From NCBI GenBank assembly GCA_050115015.1, contig JASFRI010000052.1:1-15526 (forward strand): a DNA stretch of 15,526 nt, in the 5' to 3' direction. Position numbers and translations under genes: made by a program. Of this stretch, positions 1 to 6,946 are shown in pieces (positions within the stretch are counted from its first letter, which is position 1; every line of letters begins with the position of its first letter). This DNA comes from JASFRI01 sp050115015 (GTDB taxonomy: Bacteria; Acidobacteriota; Polarisedimenticolia; CBDVAL01). The notes below the pieces were generated by a model. That model was not told the DNA's origin, searched no databases, and saw only the letters and a program-made list of their open reading frames with translations.

Positions 1-1368
1 CTGCTGGTCGATTGCGATGCCGAAGGGCCCTTTGACCTGCAGGGTGCCTTCCACGGGTTTGCCGTCCACGGTGCGCCCCAGGATCCGGCCTTTGGAGGGA
101 TCTCCCCCCGGCAGGTGAACGATCTGGCTGTTGGCGTTATCAACGGTCCAGATATCGCCGTTCGGGGCGACGAGGATGCCCTGCATCTGCCCGAGCTTGC
201 CGTCGAAATTGTAGCCACCCTCCGGCGACAGCGGGTTGCCGGTTTTGCGGTCCAGCACCGAAATCGTCTCGCCGATCAGGTTGGTGAGCCAGACCTTGTC
301 ATCGGCCGAAAAGGCAATACCCCAGCCCGGGCTGTCGAGACCGCCACCAGTGAAGCCGGTGATCATCGGCGACAATGGTTTGCCGTTGGGTGCGAATTTT
401 CCGCTCCCGCCGCCGAACTGCTGGTAGATCGTGGTCTGGGAACCGGGCATCCAGTTGTTGTTGGTCCAGAAATTACCGTCGCTGTCGATGGCGGCGCCGC
501 CCACCGCATAGAAGCCGCCTCCGCCATAGACCAGGGAAAGGGTCCATGCGCTGGGCGCATAGAAGAGGTAAGGCACCAGCGTGACGTCGCGGTAGCGCTT
601 GCCTTCAGGGACGGGATAGAACTCGTCCAGCAAATCGAAAAGCGTGTCCGTATTGTGCCAGGGGTAGCGGGCGATGTTCTGCGCCGCCTGCAACGTATCT
701 GCGGGCGCCTTGCCGCCGGGCGGCGTGGCCGCGTCGAAGAGCTTCTCGCAAACGTCCGGGATCGCCGTGATGCAACCGGACAGCAACAGGCCCAGGGTGT
801 TCATCCTGGCCAGTGTCGTGGTACGCGAGGCATTCAGGGGGTCCACGATAACCGGCCCGAGGGTGCCTGTTTCGAGATTCACCAGGTTCGGCACGTTGCC
901 TGCGGCGATCTGCAGTCCCTGTGCGTTGCCGCTCAGCGCATTGCCATTCAGAAACTGTGCCGCGGTCCACACCGAGGCGACCGTGGTGAGCTCGTTGACG
1001 ATCACGCGCTCCGGCAGCTCGGTCCCCAACGTGGCCATCAGGGCGATCGCATGGTTCGGTCCCTTGCGAGCTGCTGTCTTTGCCGCGCCGCCCGCGGCGA
1101 TGAGATACAAGACGCCGGTTTCATCGCCGTCGCTGATCGACAAGTCGAAATCGCCATCATCATTCGTCCTGGCTGTGGCGAGCTTCTGCGGCGCACCCGG
1201 ACCGGCCAGCCAGGCAGTCACGTCTGTACCGACGATTGGAGCGCCGCCGACCTCGACCCGTCCTGCGACTCGAGCCGCGGCCGCGGCCGAAACGGTCATG
1301 AGCGCGAACATTGTGGCCAGGATGGCTGATTTGAGGATGCGTAGCTGGGGAAGTTTCACGGTTTTCAT
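1..1368 (-). CDS. Secreted NHL/beta-propeller protein, 3' end cut by window edge
   Basis: The minus-strand frame is open from the left edge to an ATG at 1368, giving the N-terminal 456 residues. A signal peptide is clear: basic n-region (MKTVKLPQLRILK), hydrophobic core and an Ala-rich cleavage zone near residue 31. Residues 33-95 look like a carboxypeptidase-regulatory/Ig-like domain (GRVEVGGAPIVGTDVTAW, then TNDDGDFDLSI). From about residue 285 there are propeller-type blades: IDSDGNFWTNN, IAFSADDKVWLTN, VAPNGDIWTVDN and GPFGIAID. Family members bind ligands or act as lactonase-like enzymes in the periplasm, but no specific substrate can be read here. GGAGGA abuts the chosen ATG with no spacer, so in-frame ATGs at 1392, 1401 or 1431 remain possible starts. 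GC content and codon use are visibly lower and more A/T-tolerant than in genes right of 3180, suggesting a different origin. Confidence 0.85.
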   Translation of the reverse strand, partial: MKTVKLPQLRILKSAILATMFALMTVSAAAAARVAGRVEVGGAPIVGTDVTAWLAGPGAPQKLATARTNDDGDFDLSISDGDETGVLYLIAAGGAAKTAARKGPNHAIALMATLGTELPERVIVNELTTVASVWTAAQFLNGNALSGNAQGLQIAAGNVPNLVNLETGTLGPVIVDPLNASRTTTLARMNTLGLLLSGCITAIPDVCEKLFDAATPPGGKAPADTLQAAQNIARYPWHNTDTLFDLLDEFYPVPEGKRYRDVTLVPYLFYAPSAWTLSLVYGGGGFYAVGGAAIDSDGNFWTNNNWMPGSQTTIYQQFGGGSGKFAPNGKPLSPMITGFTGGGLDSPGWGIAFSADDKVWLTNLIGETISVLDRKTGNPLSPEGGYNFDGKLGQMQGILVAPNGDIWTVDNANSQIVHLPGGDPSKGRILGRTVDGKPVEGTLQVKGPFGIAIDQQ

Positions 1369-1487
1369 TCCTCCGAAGAAGCGGTCGAGCATTGCCAGCA
1401 TGGCGGCGAATCGGTGAACTGACTGGTACATGCGGTTCGCTCTTTTCAGGTCCGCGAGGTACGGGGATCAGGGCTTGGCAGGTGTAC

Positions 1488-1509
1488 TGGTCCAGCGATT
1501 CTTGACCCC
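1488..1509 (+). repeat. Left terminal inverted repeat of the insertion sequence
   Basis: It starts TGGTCCAGCGAT and continues TCTTGACCCC. It matches the reverse complement of 3070-3091 with one mismatch (position 13, T against C). Similarity can be extended a few bases inward if one gap is allowed. Confidence 0.88.
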
Positions 1510-1592
1510 TCCAGCACTGGCGCGATCTCCTTCATCTTCTTAGGTTACGCCACCGAGCGTACCGCGACCACCGGAACGCCTCGGAGGCCCCG

Positions 1593-2915
1593 ATGCAGCC
1601 CAGAATCCCCCTTCCCCGCGGCTGGCGACGCCACAGAAGGTCTGCGATTGTCCAGATTCTGGCCCTCAGCCACTACGCCTTCACCGCCATGGTCGCCCGT
1701 ACCGCTCGATCGCGGAGCCGAACCACCCGCCTCCAGGCCGAGATCAACCGCCTCGAACACGAGCTGGCCCTCCTGCAGGAGGAGATGCGGATCAAGGACG
1801 CCCGGATGGACCGGATCCCGCCGGCACGGCGGCCTCACTACACGCCCCTTGAGCGGATGGCAATCATGGAGCTTCGGGCTGCCCGGGGCTGGGCGGCGCG
1901 GCAAACCGCCCGGCGGCTCCACGTGACGATGACAACCCTGGCGAGCTGGAAGGCCCGCATCGACGAGGGCGGGCCGCGGGCGCTCCTGCGGACGGCGGAG
2001 CCGGTCAACAGGTTCCCCGACCTGGTCCGCTATATCGTCCGTCGGCTGAAGGTGCTCTGTCCTCAACTCGGCAAGGTGAAGAGCGCCGAGATGCTCTGCC
2101 GGGCCGGGCTGCACCTTGCACCCACGACCGTCGGTCGCATGCTCAAGGACGAGCCTGGGTTTCCGGAGCCTCTCGAAGCCGCCGCCGTCACGCGTCGAGT
2201 CACGGCTTCCCGTCCCGACCAGATCTGGCACATCGACCTGACCGCTGTCCCCACACGCCTCGGGTTTTGGGTGCCGTGGACGCCTGGCGCTCTGCCTCAG
2301 GAATGGCCCTTCTGCTACTGGATCGCGGTCGTCCTCGATCACTTCTCCCGGCGGGTTCAGGGCTTCGCCGCGTTCGAGCGCAAGCCGGACTCCGTCGCGC
2401 TCCGGGCACTCCTCGGACGGACGGTCCGCCAGGCGAAGGCGACCCCGCGGCATCTCATCTGCGACCAGGAGTCGATGTTCGTTTCCAAGGGCTTTCGGCG
2501 GTGGTGCCGCCCGCGTAGGATTCGGCTGCGCTACGGCGCCGTCCGACAGCATGGGAGCATCTCGGTGATCGAGCGGTTCTTCCGGACGATGAAGAGCGAG
2601 GGGACGCGGCGAATTCGGGTTCCGTTCCGGCGGGAGAGATTGCGGCAGGAGCCCGCGTTCTTCATGCGCTGGTACAACGGCCATCGACCGCATGGCGCTC
2701 TCGACGTACAAACGCCGGACGAGGTCTACTTCGGGTCCCGGCCTGCCTGCCAGCAACCGCGCATCGAGTTACGTGATCGATGGCCGAAGCGATCACGGTG
2801 TGCCGGACCGCAGGCGCCGCCGCAGCGTGATCCGCCGAAAGCTGTGACTGTCGAAGTCCGCTTGCTCGGCGGTCGGCGGCATCTACCGATCGTTTCGCTT
2901 CGGCGAGCAGCGTAG
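1593..2915 (+). CDS. DDE (rve integrase-core) transposase
   Basis: This 440-residue protein would catalyse cut/strand transfer of the surrounding insertion sequence. After a basic N-terminus there is a short coiled coil (about residues 44-70). A helix-turn-helix region (about 84-123) ends in LASWKARIDEGG. The catalytic core then carries D215 (IWHIDLT), D291 (LICDQES) and E327 (SVIERFF). D291 and E327 are separated by exactly 35 residues, the D-D-35-E spacing of IS3/IS481 enzymes and retroviral integrases. The YNGHRPHGAL motif (361-370) is typical of this group. The frame is intact with no programmed frameshift, so the element is plausibly functional. GGAGG lies six bases before the ATG. The C-terminal 55 residues are a basic tail beyond the usual core. 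Confidence 0.88.
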   Translation: MQPRIPLPRGWRRHRRSAIVQILALSHYAFTAMVARTARSRSRTTRLQAEINRLEHELALLQEEMRIKDARMDRIPPARRPHYTPLERMAIMELRAARGWAARQTARRLHVTMTTLASWKARIDEGGPRALLRTAEPVNRFPDLVRYIVRRLKVLCPQLGKVKSAEMLCRAGLHLAPTTVGRMLKDEPGFPEPLEAAAVTRRVTASRPDQIWHIDLTAVPTRLGFWVPWTPGALPQEWPFCYWIAVVLDHFSRRVQGFAAFERKPDSVALRALLGRTVRQAKATPRHLICDQESMFVSKGFRRWCRPRRIRLRYGAVRQHGSISVIERFFRTMKSEGTRRIRVPFRRERLRQEPAFFMRWYNGHRPHGALDVQTPDEVYFGSRPACQQPRIELRDRWPKRSRCAGPQAPPQRDPPKAVTVEVRLLGGRRHLPIVSLRRAA

Positions 2916-3069
2916 CCCTTCCCAGCGGTTGCTTCCCCGCCGGGAGGAAGTACGTACCGATCCACTCGTCATCACTATTTCGGCAAACGATGGCTGTCAT
3001 CTCGCGCCTCACGACCTTCGTTTCGCCTCCCTCAACGTCGTTCCCGTTCACGATCCGACGCTGATCTGG

Positions 3070-3091
3070 GGGGTCAAGGATCGCTGGACCA
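3070..3091 (-). repeat. Right terminal inverted repeat of the insertion sequence
   Basis: Read on the minus strand from 3091 it gives TGGTCCAGCGAT followed by CCTTGACCCC, pairing with the left end at 1488-1509. Confidence 0.88.
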
Positions 3092-3144
3092 CTTCAGCCT
3101 TCTACAGAATGGTCATGATCGTACCTTGACGGACGCGACAGCTA

Positions 3145-3162
3145 TCCGGCGATTCCGCCGGA
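3145..3162 (-). terminator. Possible hairpin terminator after the SUMF1-fold gene
   Basis: A perfect 7-bp stem (TCCGGCG/CGCCGGA) with a 4-base loop lies 22 bases past the stop codon at 3185 and outside the insertion sequence. No T-run follows on the minus strand, so intrinsic termination is uncertain. It could instead be an RNA 3'-end-stabilising hairpin. Confidence 0.35.
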
Positions 3163-3184
3163 ATGGAGGCTATCTCTATCCGTC

Positions 3185-4255
3185 TCAGGGAAGCGGCATC
3201 GCGCAGCGGAAGCCGGTGTTGGCGTTGCGGATGTCGGCGGCGAGGTGGTGCCGGTAGGCGCCGCGGAGACGGATGGGGTCGTAGTACCACGATCCGCCGC
3301 GCAGGGCGCGCTCCTCACGTGGCGGCGGCGCCTCCTCCCCGGCGGACGTGTCCCCTTCCGGGGACTTGCCCGCCTCGGGGGCCTTGTCCCCCCCTGGGGA
3401 GTCGTCGTCCTCCGGCGGCGGCGGCGGCTCGGGGCCGGTGGGGTTCCGGGACGGCGAGCGCTCGTAGTAGGCGGGGTCATAGACGTCCTGGACCCACTCC
3501 ATCGCGTTACCCGCCATGTCCTCCGCGCCGCAGGGGCTCTTCCCGGCCGGGAAGCTGCCGACCGGGGCGGTGTTCAGGTAGCCGTCCATCGAGAACCCGC
3601 GCCACTCCCCCTTCGCCGGGTCGAAGCTGCCGTGGTTGGCCCTTCCGTGGTCCCAGTGGTTCCCCCAGGGGAACACCCGGCTCTTCGGCCCCCGGGCGGC
3701 CAGCTCCCATTCCGCCTCCGTGGGGAGGCGCCCGCCGGCCCATCTGCAGTAGGCGACGGCGTCGTCCCAGCCCACGTTCACCACGGGGTGGTGCTCCAGG
3801 CCTTCGGGAATGGCGTCGTCGGTCCAGACGTCGTAATGCGAGCCGAAGCTGTTGGAGGGAGGCGCGTGGCCGGTCTCGCGGGCGAACTGCCGGTAGTGGG
3901 CGTTGGTCACCTCGTAGCGATCGAGGAGGAAGGTGTCGACCGTCACCTGGTGGGCGGGCTGCTCCGGCCCCAGATCCCCGGTCGGGGCGTCCGCGCCGAA
4001 CTCCCGCGTCAGGCCGTCGATGGCCGCGATCTCCGCCGGCGTCGAGCCCATCCGGAAGGTCACGCCTTCCACCCGCACGACCTCCGCCCGATCCCTGTCC
4101 CGGATCAGCTTCCCGTCCACGCGGGATATCCCCGCGGGTAGGGGCGCCTCGGCCGCTGCGGATGCCGTCGCGGCGAGGCACAGCACCGGGAGGAGCCGGC
4201 GCACGGCCCCCCCGGCGCGGGCCCGCAGGGACGCAAAATGGGCGGCGTGACTCAT
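3185..4255 (-). CDS. Secreted SUMF1/FGE-fold protein lacking the FGE active-site cysteines
   Basis: This 356-residue protein has an n-region, a hydrophobic stretch (21-35) and an Ala-rich cleavage zone, so it is probably exported. Residues 60-355 show the formylglycine-generating-enzyme/SUMF1 fold: FRMGS (67-71), DRYEVTNAHYRQF (112-124), HPVVNVGWDDAVAYCRW, GRLPTEAEWELAARG, FPWGN, DMAGNAMEWVQD, RGGSWYYD and NTGFRC. True FGE has two catalytic cysteines just after RGGS; here that stretch reads RGGSWYYDPIRLRGAYRHH with none. Sulfatase activation is therefore unlikely, and a binding or structural role is more probable. A Pro/Glu/Asp-rich insert (residues 271-316, bases 3308-3445) interrupts the domain just before RGGSW. 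It lies 31 bases after the membrane-protein gene, and its own leaderless-type promoter is possible. The exact function is unknown. Confidence 0.88.
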   Translation of the reverse strand: MSHAAHFASLRARAGGAVRRLLPVLCLAATASAAAEAPLPAGISRVDGKLIRDRDRAEVVRVEGVTFRMGSTPAEIAAIDGLTREFGADAPTGDLGPEQPAHQVTVDTFLLDRYEVTNAHYRQFARETGHAPPSNSFGSHYDVWTDDAIPEGLEHHPVVNVGWDDAVAYCRWAGGRLPTEAEWELAARGPKSRVFPWGNHWDHGRANHGSFDPAKGEWRGFSMDGYLNTAPVGSFPAGKSPCGAEDMAGNAMEWVQDVYDPAYYERSPSRNPTGPEPPPPPEDDDSPGGDKAPEAGKSPEGDTSAGEEAPPPREERALRGGSWYYDPIRLRGAYRHHLAADIRNANTGFRCAMPLP

Positions 4256-4262
4256 TCTCTTG

Positions 4263-4290
4263 ATTCTAGCGCAATCGGCGCGGGGGTCAC
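4263..4290 (-). promoter_or_regulatory. Candidate promoter for the SUMF1-fold gene
   Basis: On the minus strand GTGACC (4290-4285), a 16-base spacer and TAGAAT (4268-4263) resemble a housekeeping promoter. Seven bases separate TAGAAT from the ATG at 4255, so a transcript would begin at or next to the start codon and be leaderless. No Shine-Dalgarno sequence is visible, which agrees. The -35 element overlaps the stop codon of the upstream gene. Confidence 0.45.
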
Positions 4291-4988
4291 GCGGCGGCCC
4301 GGCGCGCCCGGCGGTAGTAGTAGGCGGAGCTCCCGAGGCAGAGGGCCGTCAGGAGCACCGTCGGCACCAGCAGCCAGGCCACGCGGAGCCCGACGATGAA
4401 GTGGTATCCGAGGTAGGGCACCGGGATCGTCAGGCCGATGTAGAGCAGGGCCCGGGCGCGCCCCCGGGCGTCCAGGACCACCTCATCGGGGCGGTAGTCC
4501 GGATGCGGCGCCGCCTCCTCCATCGCGCCGTCCGGCGGCAGCCGGCGGTCCACCTCCCGGACGATGCCGTGGAAGCGCTTCAGCCAGCGGTACTCGTGAA
4601 GCGGCAGCCACAGCAGATAGAGATAGGCGGCCGCGGCCAGGGTCCAGTGGGTCCAGAGCGGCAGGTAGCCGGTCCCCGCCAGGCCGCCGACCACCCCCAC
4701 CACCGGCATCGTCGTGGCCCCGAGGATCGCGCGGGGGATCAACGCGGCGTAGATGCGGTTGAGGCGATCCAGGATCTCCATCGGCATGTTGAAACGGCCG
4801 ATGTGCTCCTTCACGAGCTTGCCGCCGCCCAGGAACAGGGCCACGGTGCCGCCGTGCACCAGGGCGGTGAAAACCGCCGCGAACAGTGACACGAGCAGAT
4901 GCCAGCGGGAGCCGGAGATCCCCAGCCAGCCGGAGAGGGTGAGCAGCAGCACCAGCCAGACGTTGCAGCCGAGGACCAGGAGGTACAC
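4287..4988 (-). CDS. Six-helix integral membrane protein of unknown function
   Basis: I do not recognise this family. The 233 residues contain about six hydrophobic helices (roughly 2-24, 30-53, 85-105, 112-131, 180-199 and 203-222). Between helices 4 and 5 is a polar loop of about 50 residues. Polar and Gly-rich features at the end of helix 2 (TALVHGGTVALFLGGGKLVK) and the HEYRWLKRFH segment might be functional. No transporter, rhomboid or haem-binding signature is clear. The start is a GTG three bases after the stop of the methyltransferase gene, with GGAGG inside that gene's last codons serving as ribosome binding site, so the two are almost certainly translated from one message. Confidence 0.8.
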   Translation of the reverse strand: MYLLVLGCNVWLVLLLTLSGWLGISGSRWHLLVSLFAAVFTALVHGGTVALFLGGGKLVKEHIGRFNMPMEILDRLNRIYAALIPRAILGATTMPVVGVVGGLAGTGYLPLWTHWTLAAAAYLYLLWLPLHEYRWLKRFHGIVREVDRRLPPDGAMEEAAPHPDYRPDEVVLDARGRARALLYIGLTIPVPYLGYHFIVGLRVAWLLVPTVLLTALCLGSSAYYYRRARRAAA

Positions 4989-4991
4989 GCG

Positions 4992-5864
4992 TCAATCCTC
5001 CACGTGATCCCGGTTCCGGTGCGCGTGCACGTCCCCCTGCCGCAGCCGCTCGCCGATCAGGTCGATCGCCCCCATCTCGATGCCGATCCAGTTCCGCCCC
5101 TTGCGCTCGCAGACGTCGAAGGTCGTCCCGGAGCCCCCGAAGGGGTCGAGGACCCGGTCCCCCGGCTCCGTCGTCATCTCCACGACGCGATCCAGGATCT
5201 TCGTGGAGAGCTGGTTGGCGCGTCGCTTGGGGCTCTTGAACTTCCAGTGCCGGACCGGTGGAACGTCGCTCCAGACGTCGCTCAGGGTGACCCCGGCGGG
5301 ATTCATCGCCCGGCGATGGCCGCCGTAGTCCCGCAGCTCTCCCCCACAGTGCCGGCAGGTGGCGATGGGGACGCGGATGCGTCGGAAGGTGTGACCGTCC
5401 CCCCGGGTGTAGTAGAGCAGGGAGTAGTGCGCCGGGTAGAGGCGGCGCCGGATCGGCAGCCCGAACTTGATCTCGATGGCGATCCAGTGCCGGAAGGTCA
5501 GCCCGAGCTCGTGGAGATGGGCCCCGAGCAGCACGTTCCACCGGGGCAGGTTGTAGACCAGCAGCGAGCCCCCCGGCCGGAGGACCCGGGCGCACTCCGA
5601 CAGCCAGCGGCGGCACCAGGCGAGGTAGGCCTCGTCGGGCCGCGCGTCCTCCCAGTGCGGCCCGTAGTCCTTCCCCAGGTTGAAGGGCGGGTCGGCGAAA
5701 ACGGTGTGGAAGACCCCGTCCCGGAGGCGCGGCAGCACGGCGAGACAGTCGTCCTGGTAGAGCGCGCCCCGTCTCGTGGTCAGCACGGGACGGGGGGCCT
5801 CCCCATCGCGAAAGCAGCGATCCGGGTCGAAGGGGGCTTCCTTTGCGGCGGCGATCGGCGGCAT
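4992..5864 (-). CDS. Site-specific DNA methyltransferase, beta class (N6-adenine or N4-cytosine)
   Basis: This 290-residue enzyme should transfer a methyl group from S-adenosylmethionine to DNA bases. Motif IV comes first as FADPPFNLGKDY (catalytic DPPF, residues 58-61) and the SAM-binding motif I comes late as RVLDPFGGSGTTFD (238-250), followed by GRNWIGIEM. That order defines the beta class. The middle segment contains CRHCGG (C170, C173), a CxxC knuckle that may be part of a target-recognition or metal site. TKILDRVVEMTTEPGD is the usual pre-motif-I helix. No restriction endonuclease gene is adjacent, so it looks solitary. I chose the ATG at 5864; a TTG at 5927 would add 21 residues, but neither has a strong ribosome binding site. 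Recognition sequence unknown. Confidence 0.9.
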   Translation of the reverse strand: MPPIAAAKEAPFDPDRCFRDGEAPRPVLTTRRGALYQDDCLAVLPRLRDGVFHTVFADPPFNLGKDYGPHWEDARPDEAYLAWCRRWLSECARVLRPGGSLLVYNLPRWNVLLGAHLHELGLTFRHWIAIEIKFGLPIRRRLYPAHYSLLYYTRGDGHTFRRIRVPIATCRHCGGELRDYGGHRRAMNPAGVTLSDVWSDVPPVRHWKFKSPKRRANQLSTKILDRVVEMTTEPGDRVLDPFGGSGTTFDVCERKGRNWIGIEMGAIDLIGERLRQGDVHAHRNRDHVED

Positions 5865-5950
5865 GGGCGCACATTCCCGGAGGGCCGGGGCTCCCGGAGC
5901 GTACAACGCCTCTCCCGGGGGGATCAAGGAGAGCCGCCGGCGTCGGCCAC

Positions 5951-6922
5951 TCAGTCCGCGATCAGCTCGATGTCCCCGCTGCCGCTGTGCAGGGAGATCC
6001 GGGGGCCGCCGCCCCCGATGGCGCCCACGAAGGACTGGCCGTCGACCCGCACCTCGCTCCAGCCGCGCACGATCACGTCGCCCTCCCGGGAGCTGAGGTC
6101 GAGGTCGGCCCCCCAGCTCGCCGGCACCTCGATCCGGACGCCGCCGGAGCCGGTCTCGGCGGTCACGCCGGCGTTTATTCCGACCAGCCGTGCGCGGATG
6201 CCGCCCGAGGAGGTCTCCACCCGCAGAGCCCCGTCGAGACCGTCCAGGGAGACCCCGCCGGAGCCGTTGTCCACCGTCGTGTCGCCGACGACCTCGGCGA
6301 CGCTGACGCCGCCGGAGCCGTTGTCGACTTTGACGTCGCCGCGGATCGCCTCCACCCGGACGCCACCGGACCCGTTGTCGACGCTCAGCGCTCCCTCAAT
6401 CTCGGCGATCTTGATCCCCCCCGACCCGTTGTCCACGGTCACCGCGCCCCGGATGTGGTCGAGATGGATGCCCCCCGACCCGTTGTCCACGGTCACCGGG
6501 GCGTCGATCTCCGCCACGCTCACGCCCCCGGAGCCGTTGTCGACGTTCAGGCGGGTGTTCCGGGGCACCCGGACCTCGAAGAAGATCCCGCCGTCGCCGC
6601 CGCCGAAGAGGGAGGAAAGCCACCCGCCCCTGCGCTCGATCCGCGCCCGGACCGCGATCCCCTGCCCGGTCTCCTGGAACTGGAGGTCCAGAGCGCTCCG
6701 GGCCTCCTCGGGGTCCATGTCCCGGGCCAGGACGCGGACCAGGATATCGTCCCGTGCCTCTCCCTGGATGCTCACCCCACCCCGGTCGGAGTCGAAGTCG
6801 AGCCGCGCGCCGCTCCCGACGGGGAAGCTCCGCTCCAGGACGAGCTCCTCCGCCGCCGGAAGGAAACCGGTGGCGAGGGCGAATACGGACAGCAGGACTG
6901 CGAGCTTGGTGGTGTTCCTCAT
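5951..6922 (-). CDS. Secreted DUF4097 beta-solenoid protein, VDNGSGG-repeat type
   Basis: This is a 323-residue exported protein (signal peptide MRNTTKLAVLLSVFALATGF, cleavage near residue 24). After an N-terminal region (25-120) come consecutive 18-residue repeats starting at residue 127. Six begin VDNGSGG, followed by VETSSGG and AETGSGG variants. Such regular Gly/Ser turns with alternating hydrophobic residues predict a right-handed beta-solenoid, as in DUF4097/putative-adhesin families. The C-terminal GAIGGGGPRISLHSGSGDIEL is the usual family cap. GGGGGA precedes the ATG by about six bases. The gene starts 24 bases after its paralogue at 6947-8059 and probably shares its transcript. Members are predicted envelope or surface proteins; no enzyme activity is established. 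Confidence 0.9.
   Translation of the reverse strand: MRNTTKLAVLLSVFALATGFLPAAEELVLERSFPVGSGARLDFDSDRGGVSIQGEARDDILVRVLARDMDPEEARSALDLQFQETGQGIAVRARIERRGGWLSSLFGGGDGGIFFEVRVPRNTRLNVDNGSGGVSVAEIDAPVTVDNGSGGIHLDHIRGAVTVDNGSGGIKIAEIEGALSVDNGSGGVRVEAIRGDVKVDNGSGGVSVAEVVGDTTVDNGSGGVSLDGLDGALRVETSSGGIRARLVGINAGVTAETGSGGVRIEVPASWGADLDLSSREGDVIVRGWSEVRVDGQSFVGAIGGGGPRISLHSGSGDIELIAD
6134..6544 (-). repeat. Tandem 54-bp coding repeats (VDNGSGG units)
   Basis: Residues 127-263 of the DUF4097 protein consist of six exact-length 18-residue units (54 bp each) plus two divergent units. The DNA encoding GSGG is highly similar between copies (for example GCCGGAGCCGTTGTC on the plus strand), while the intervening codons differ. 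Confidence 0.85.
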
Positions 6923-6946
6923 GATGTTCCCCCTGGCGCTCCCGCC

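Larger units (their letters stand above)
1488..3091 (+). mobile_element. Insertion sequence with DDE transposase, about 1.6 kb
   Basis: The 1604-bp element is bounded by inverted repeats beginning TGGTCCAGCGAT at both ends (1488-1509 and 3070-3091, 21 of 22 matching). It encodes one full-length transposase of the rve/IS3-IS481 type. Ends of the TG...CA form fit rve-type elements. The flanks (GGTGTAC on the left, CTTCAGCC on the right) share no direct repeat, so no target-site duplication is visible. Either it has decayed, or the ends have recombined. About 150 bp of non-coding DNA lies between the transposase stop and the right repeat. The family assignment (IS481-like versus another rve group) is inference. 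Confidence 0.85.

Noticed and set aside
115..1417. Plus-strand frames of 404 and 247 codons at the left edge
   Set aside because: The minus-strand frame encodes a signal peptide and propeller blades across the same bases, so the plus frames are shadows.
1545..2756. A 403-codon minus-strand frame inside the insertion sequence
   Set aside because: It is antisense to the transposase, which has a complete catalytic triad, and its translation shows no recognisable motif.
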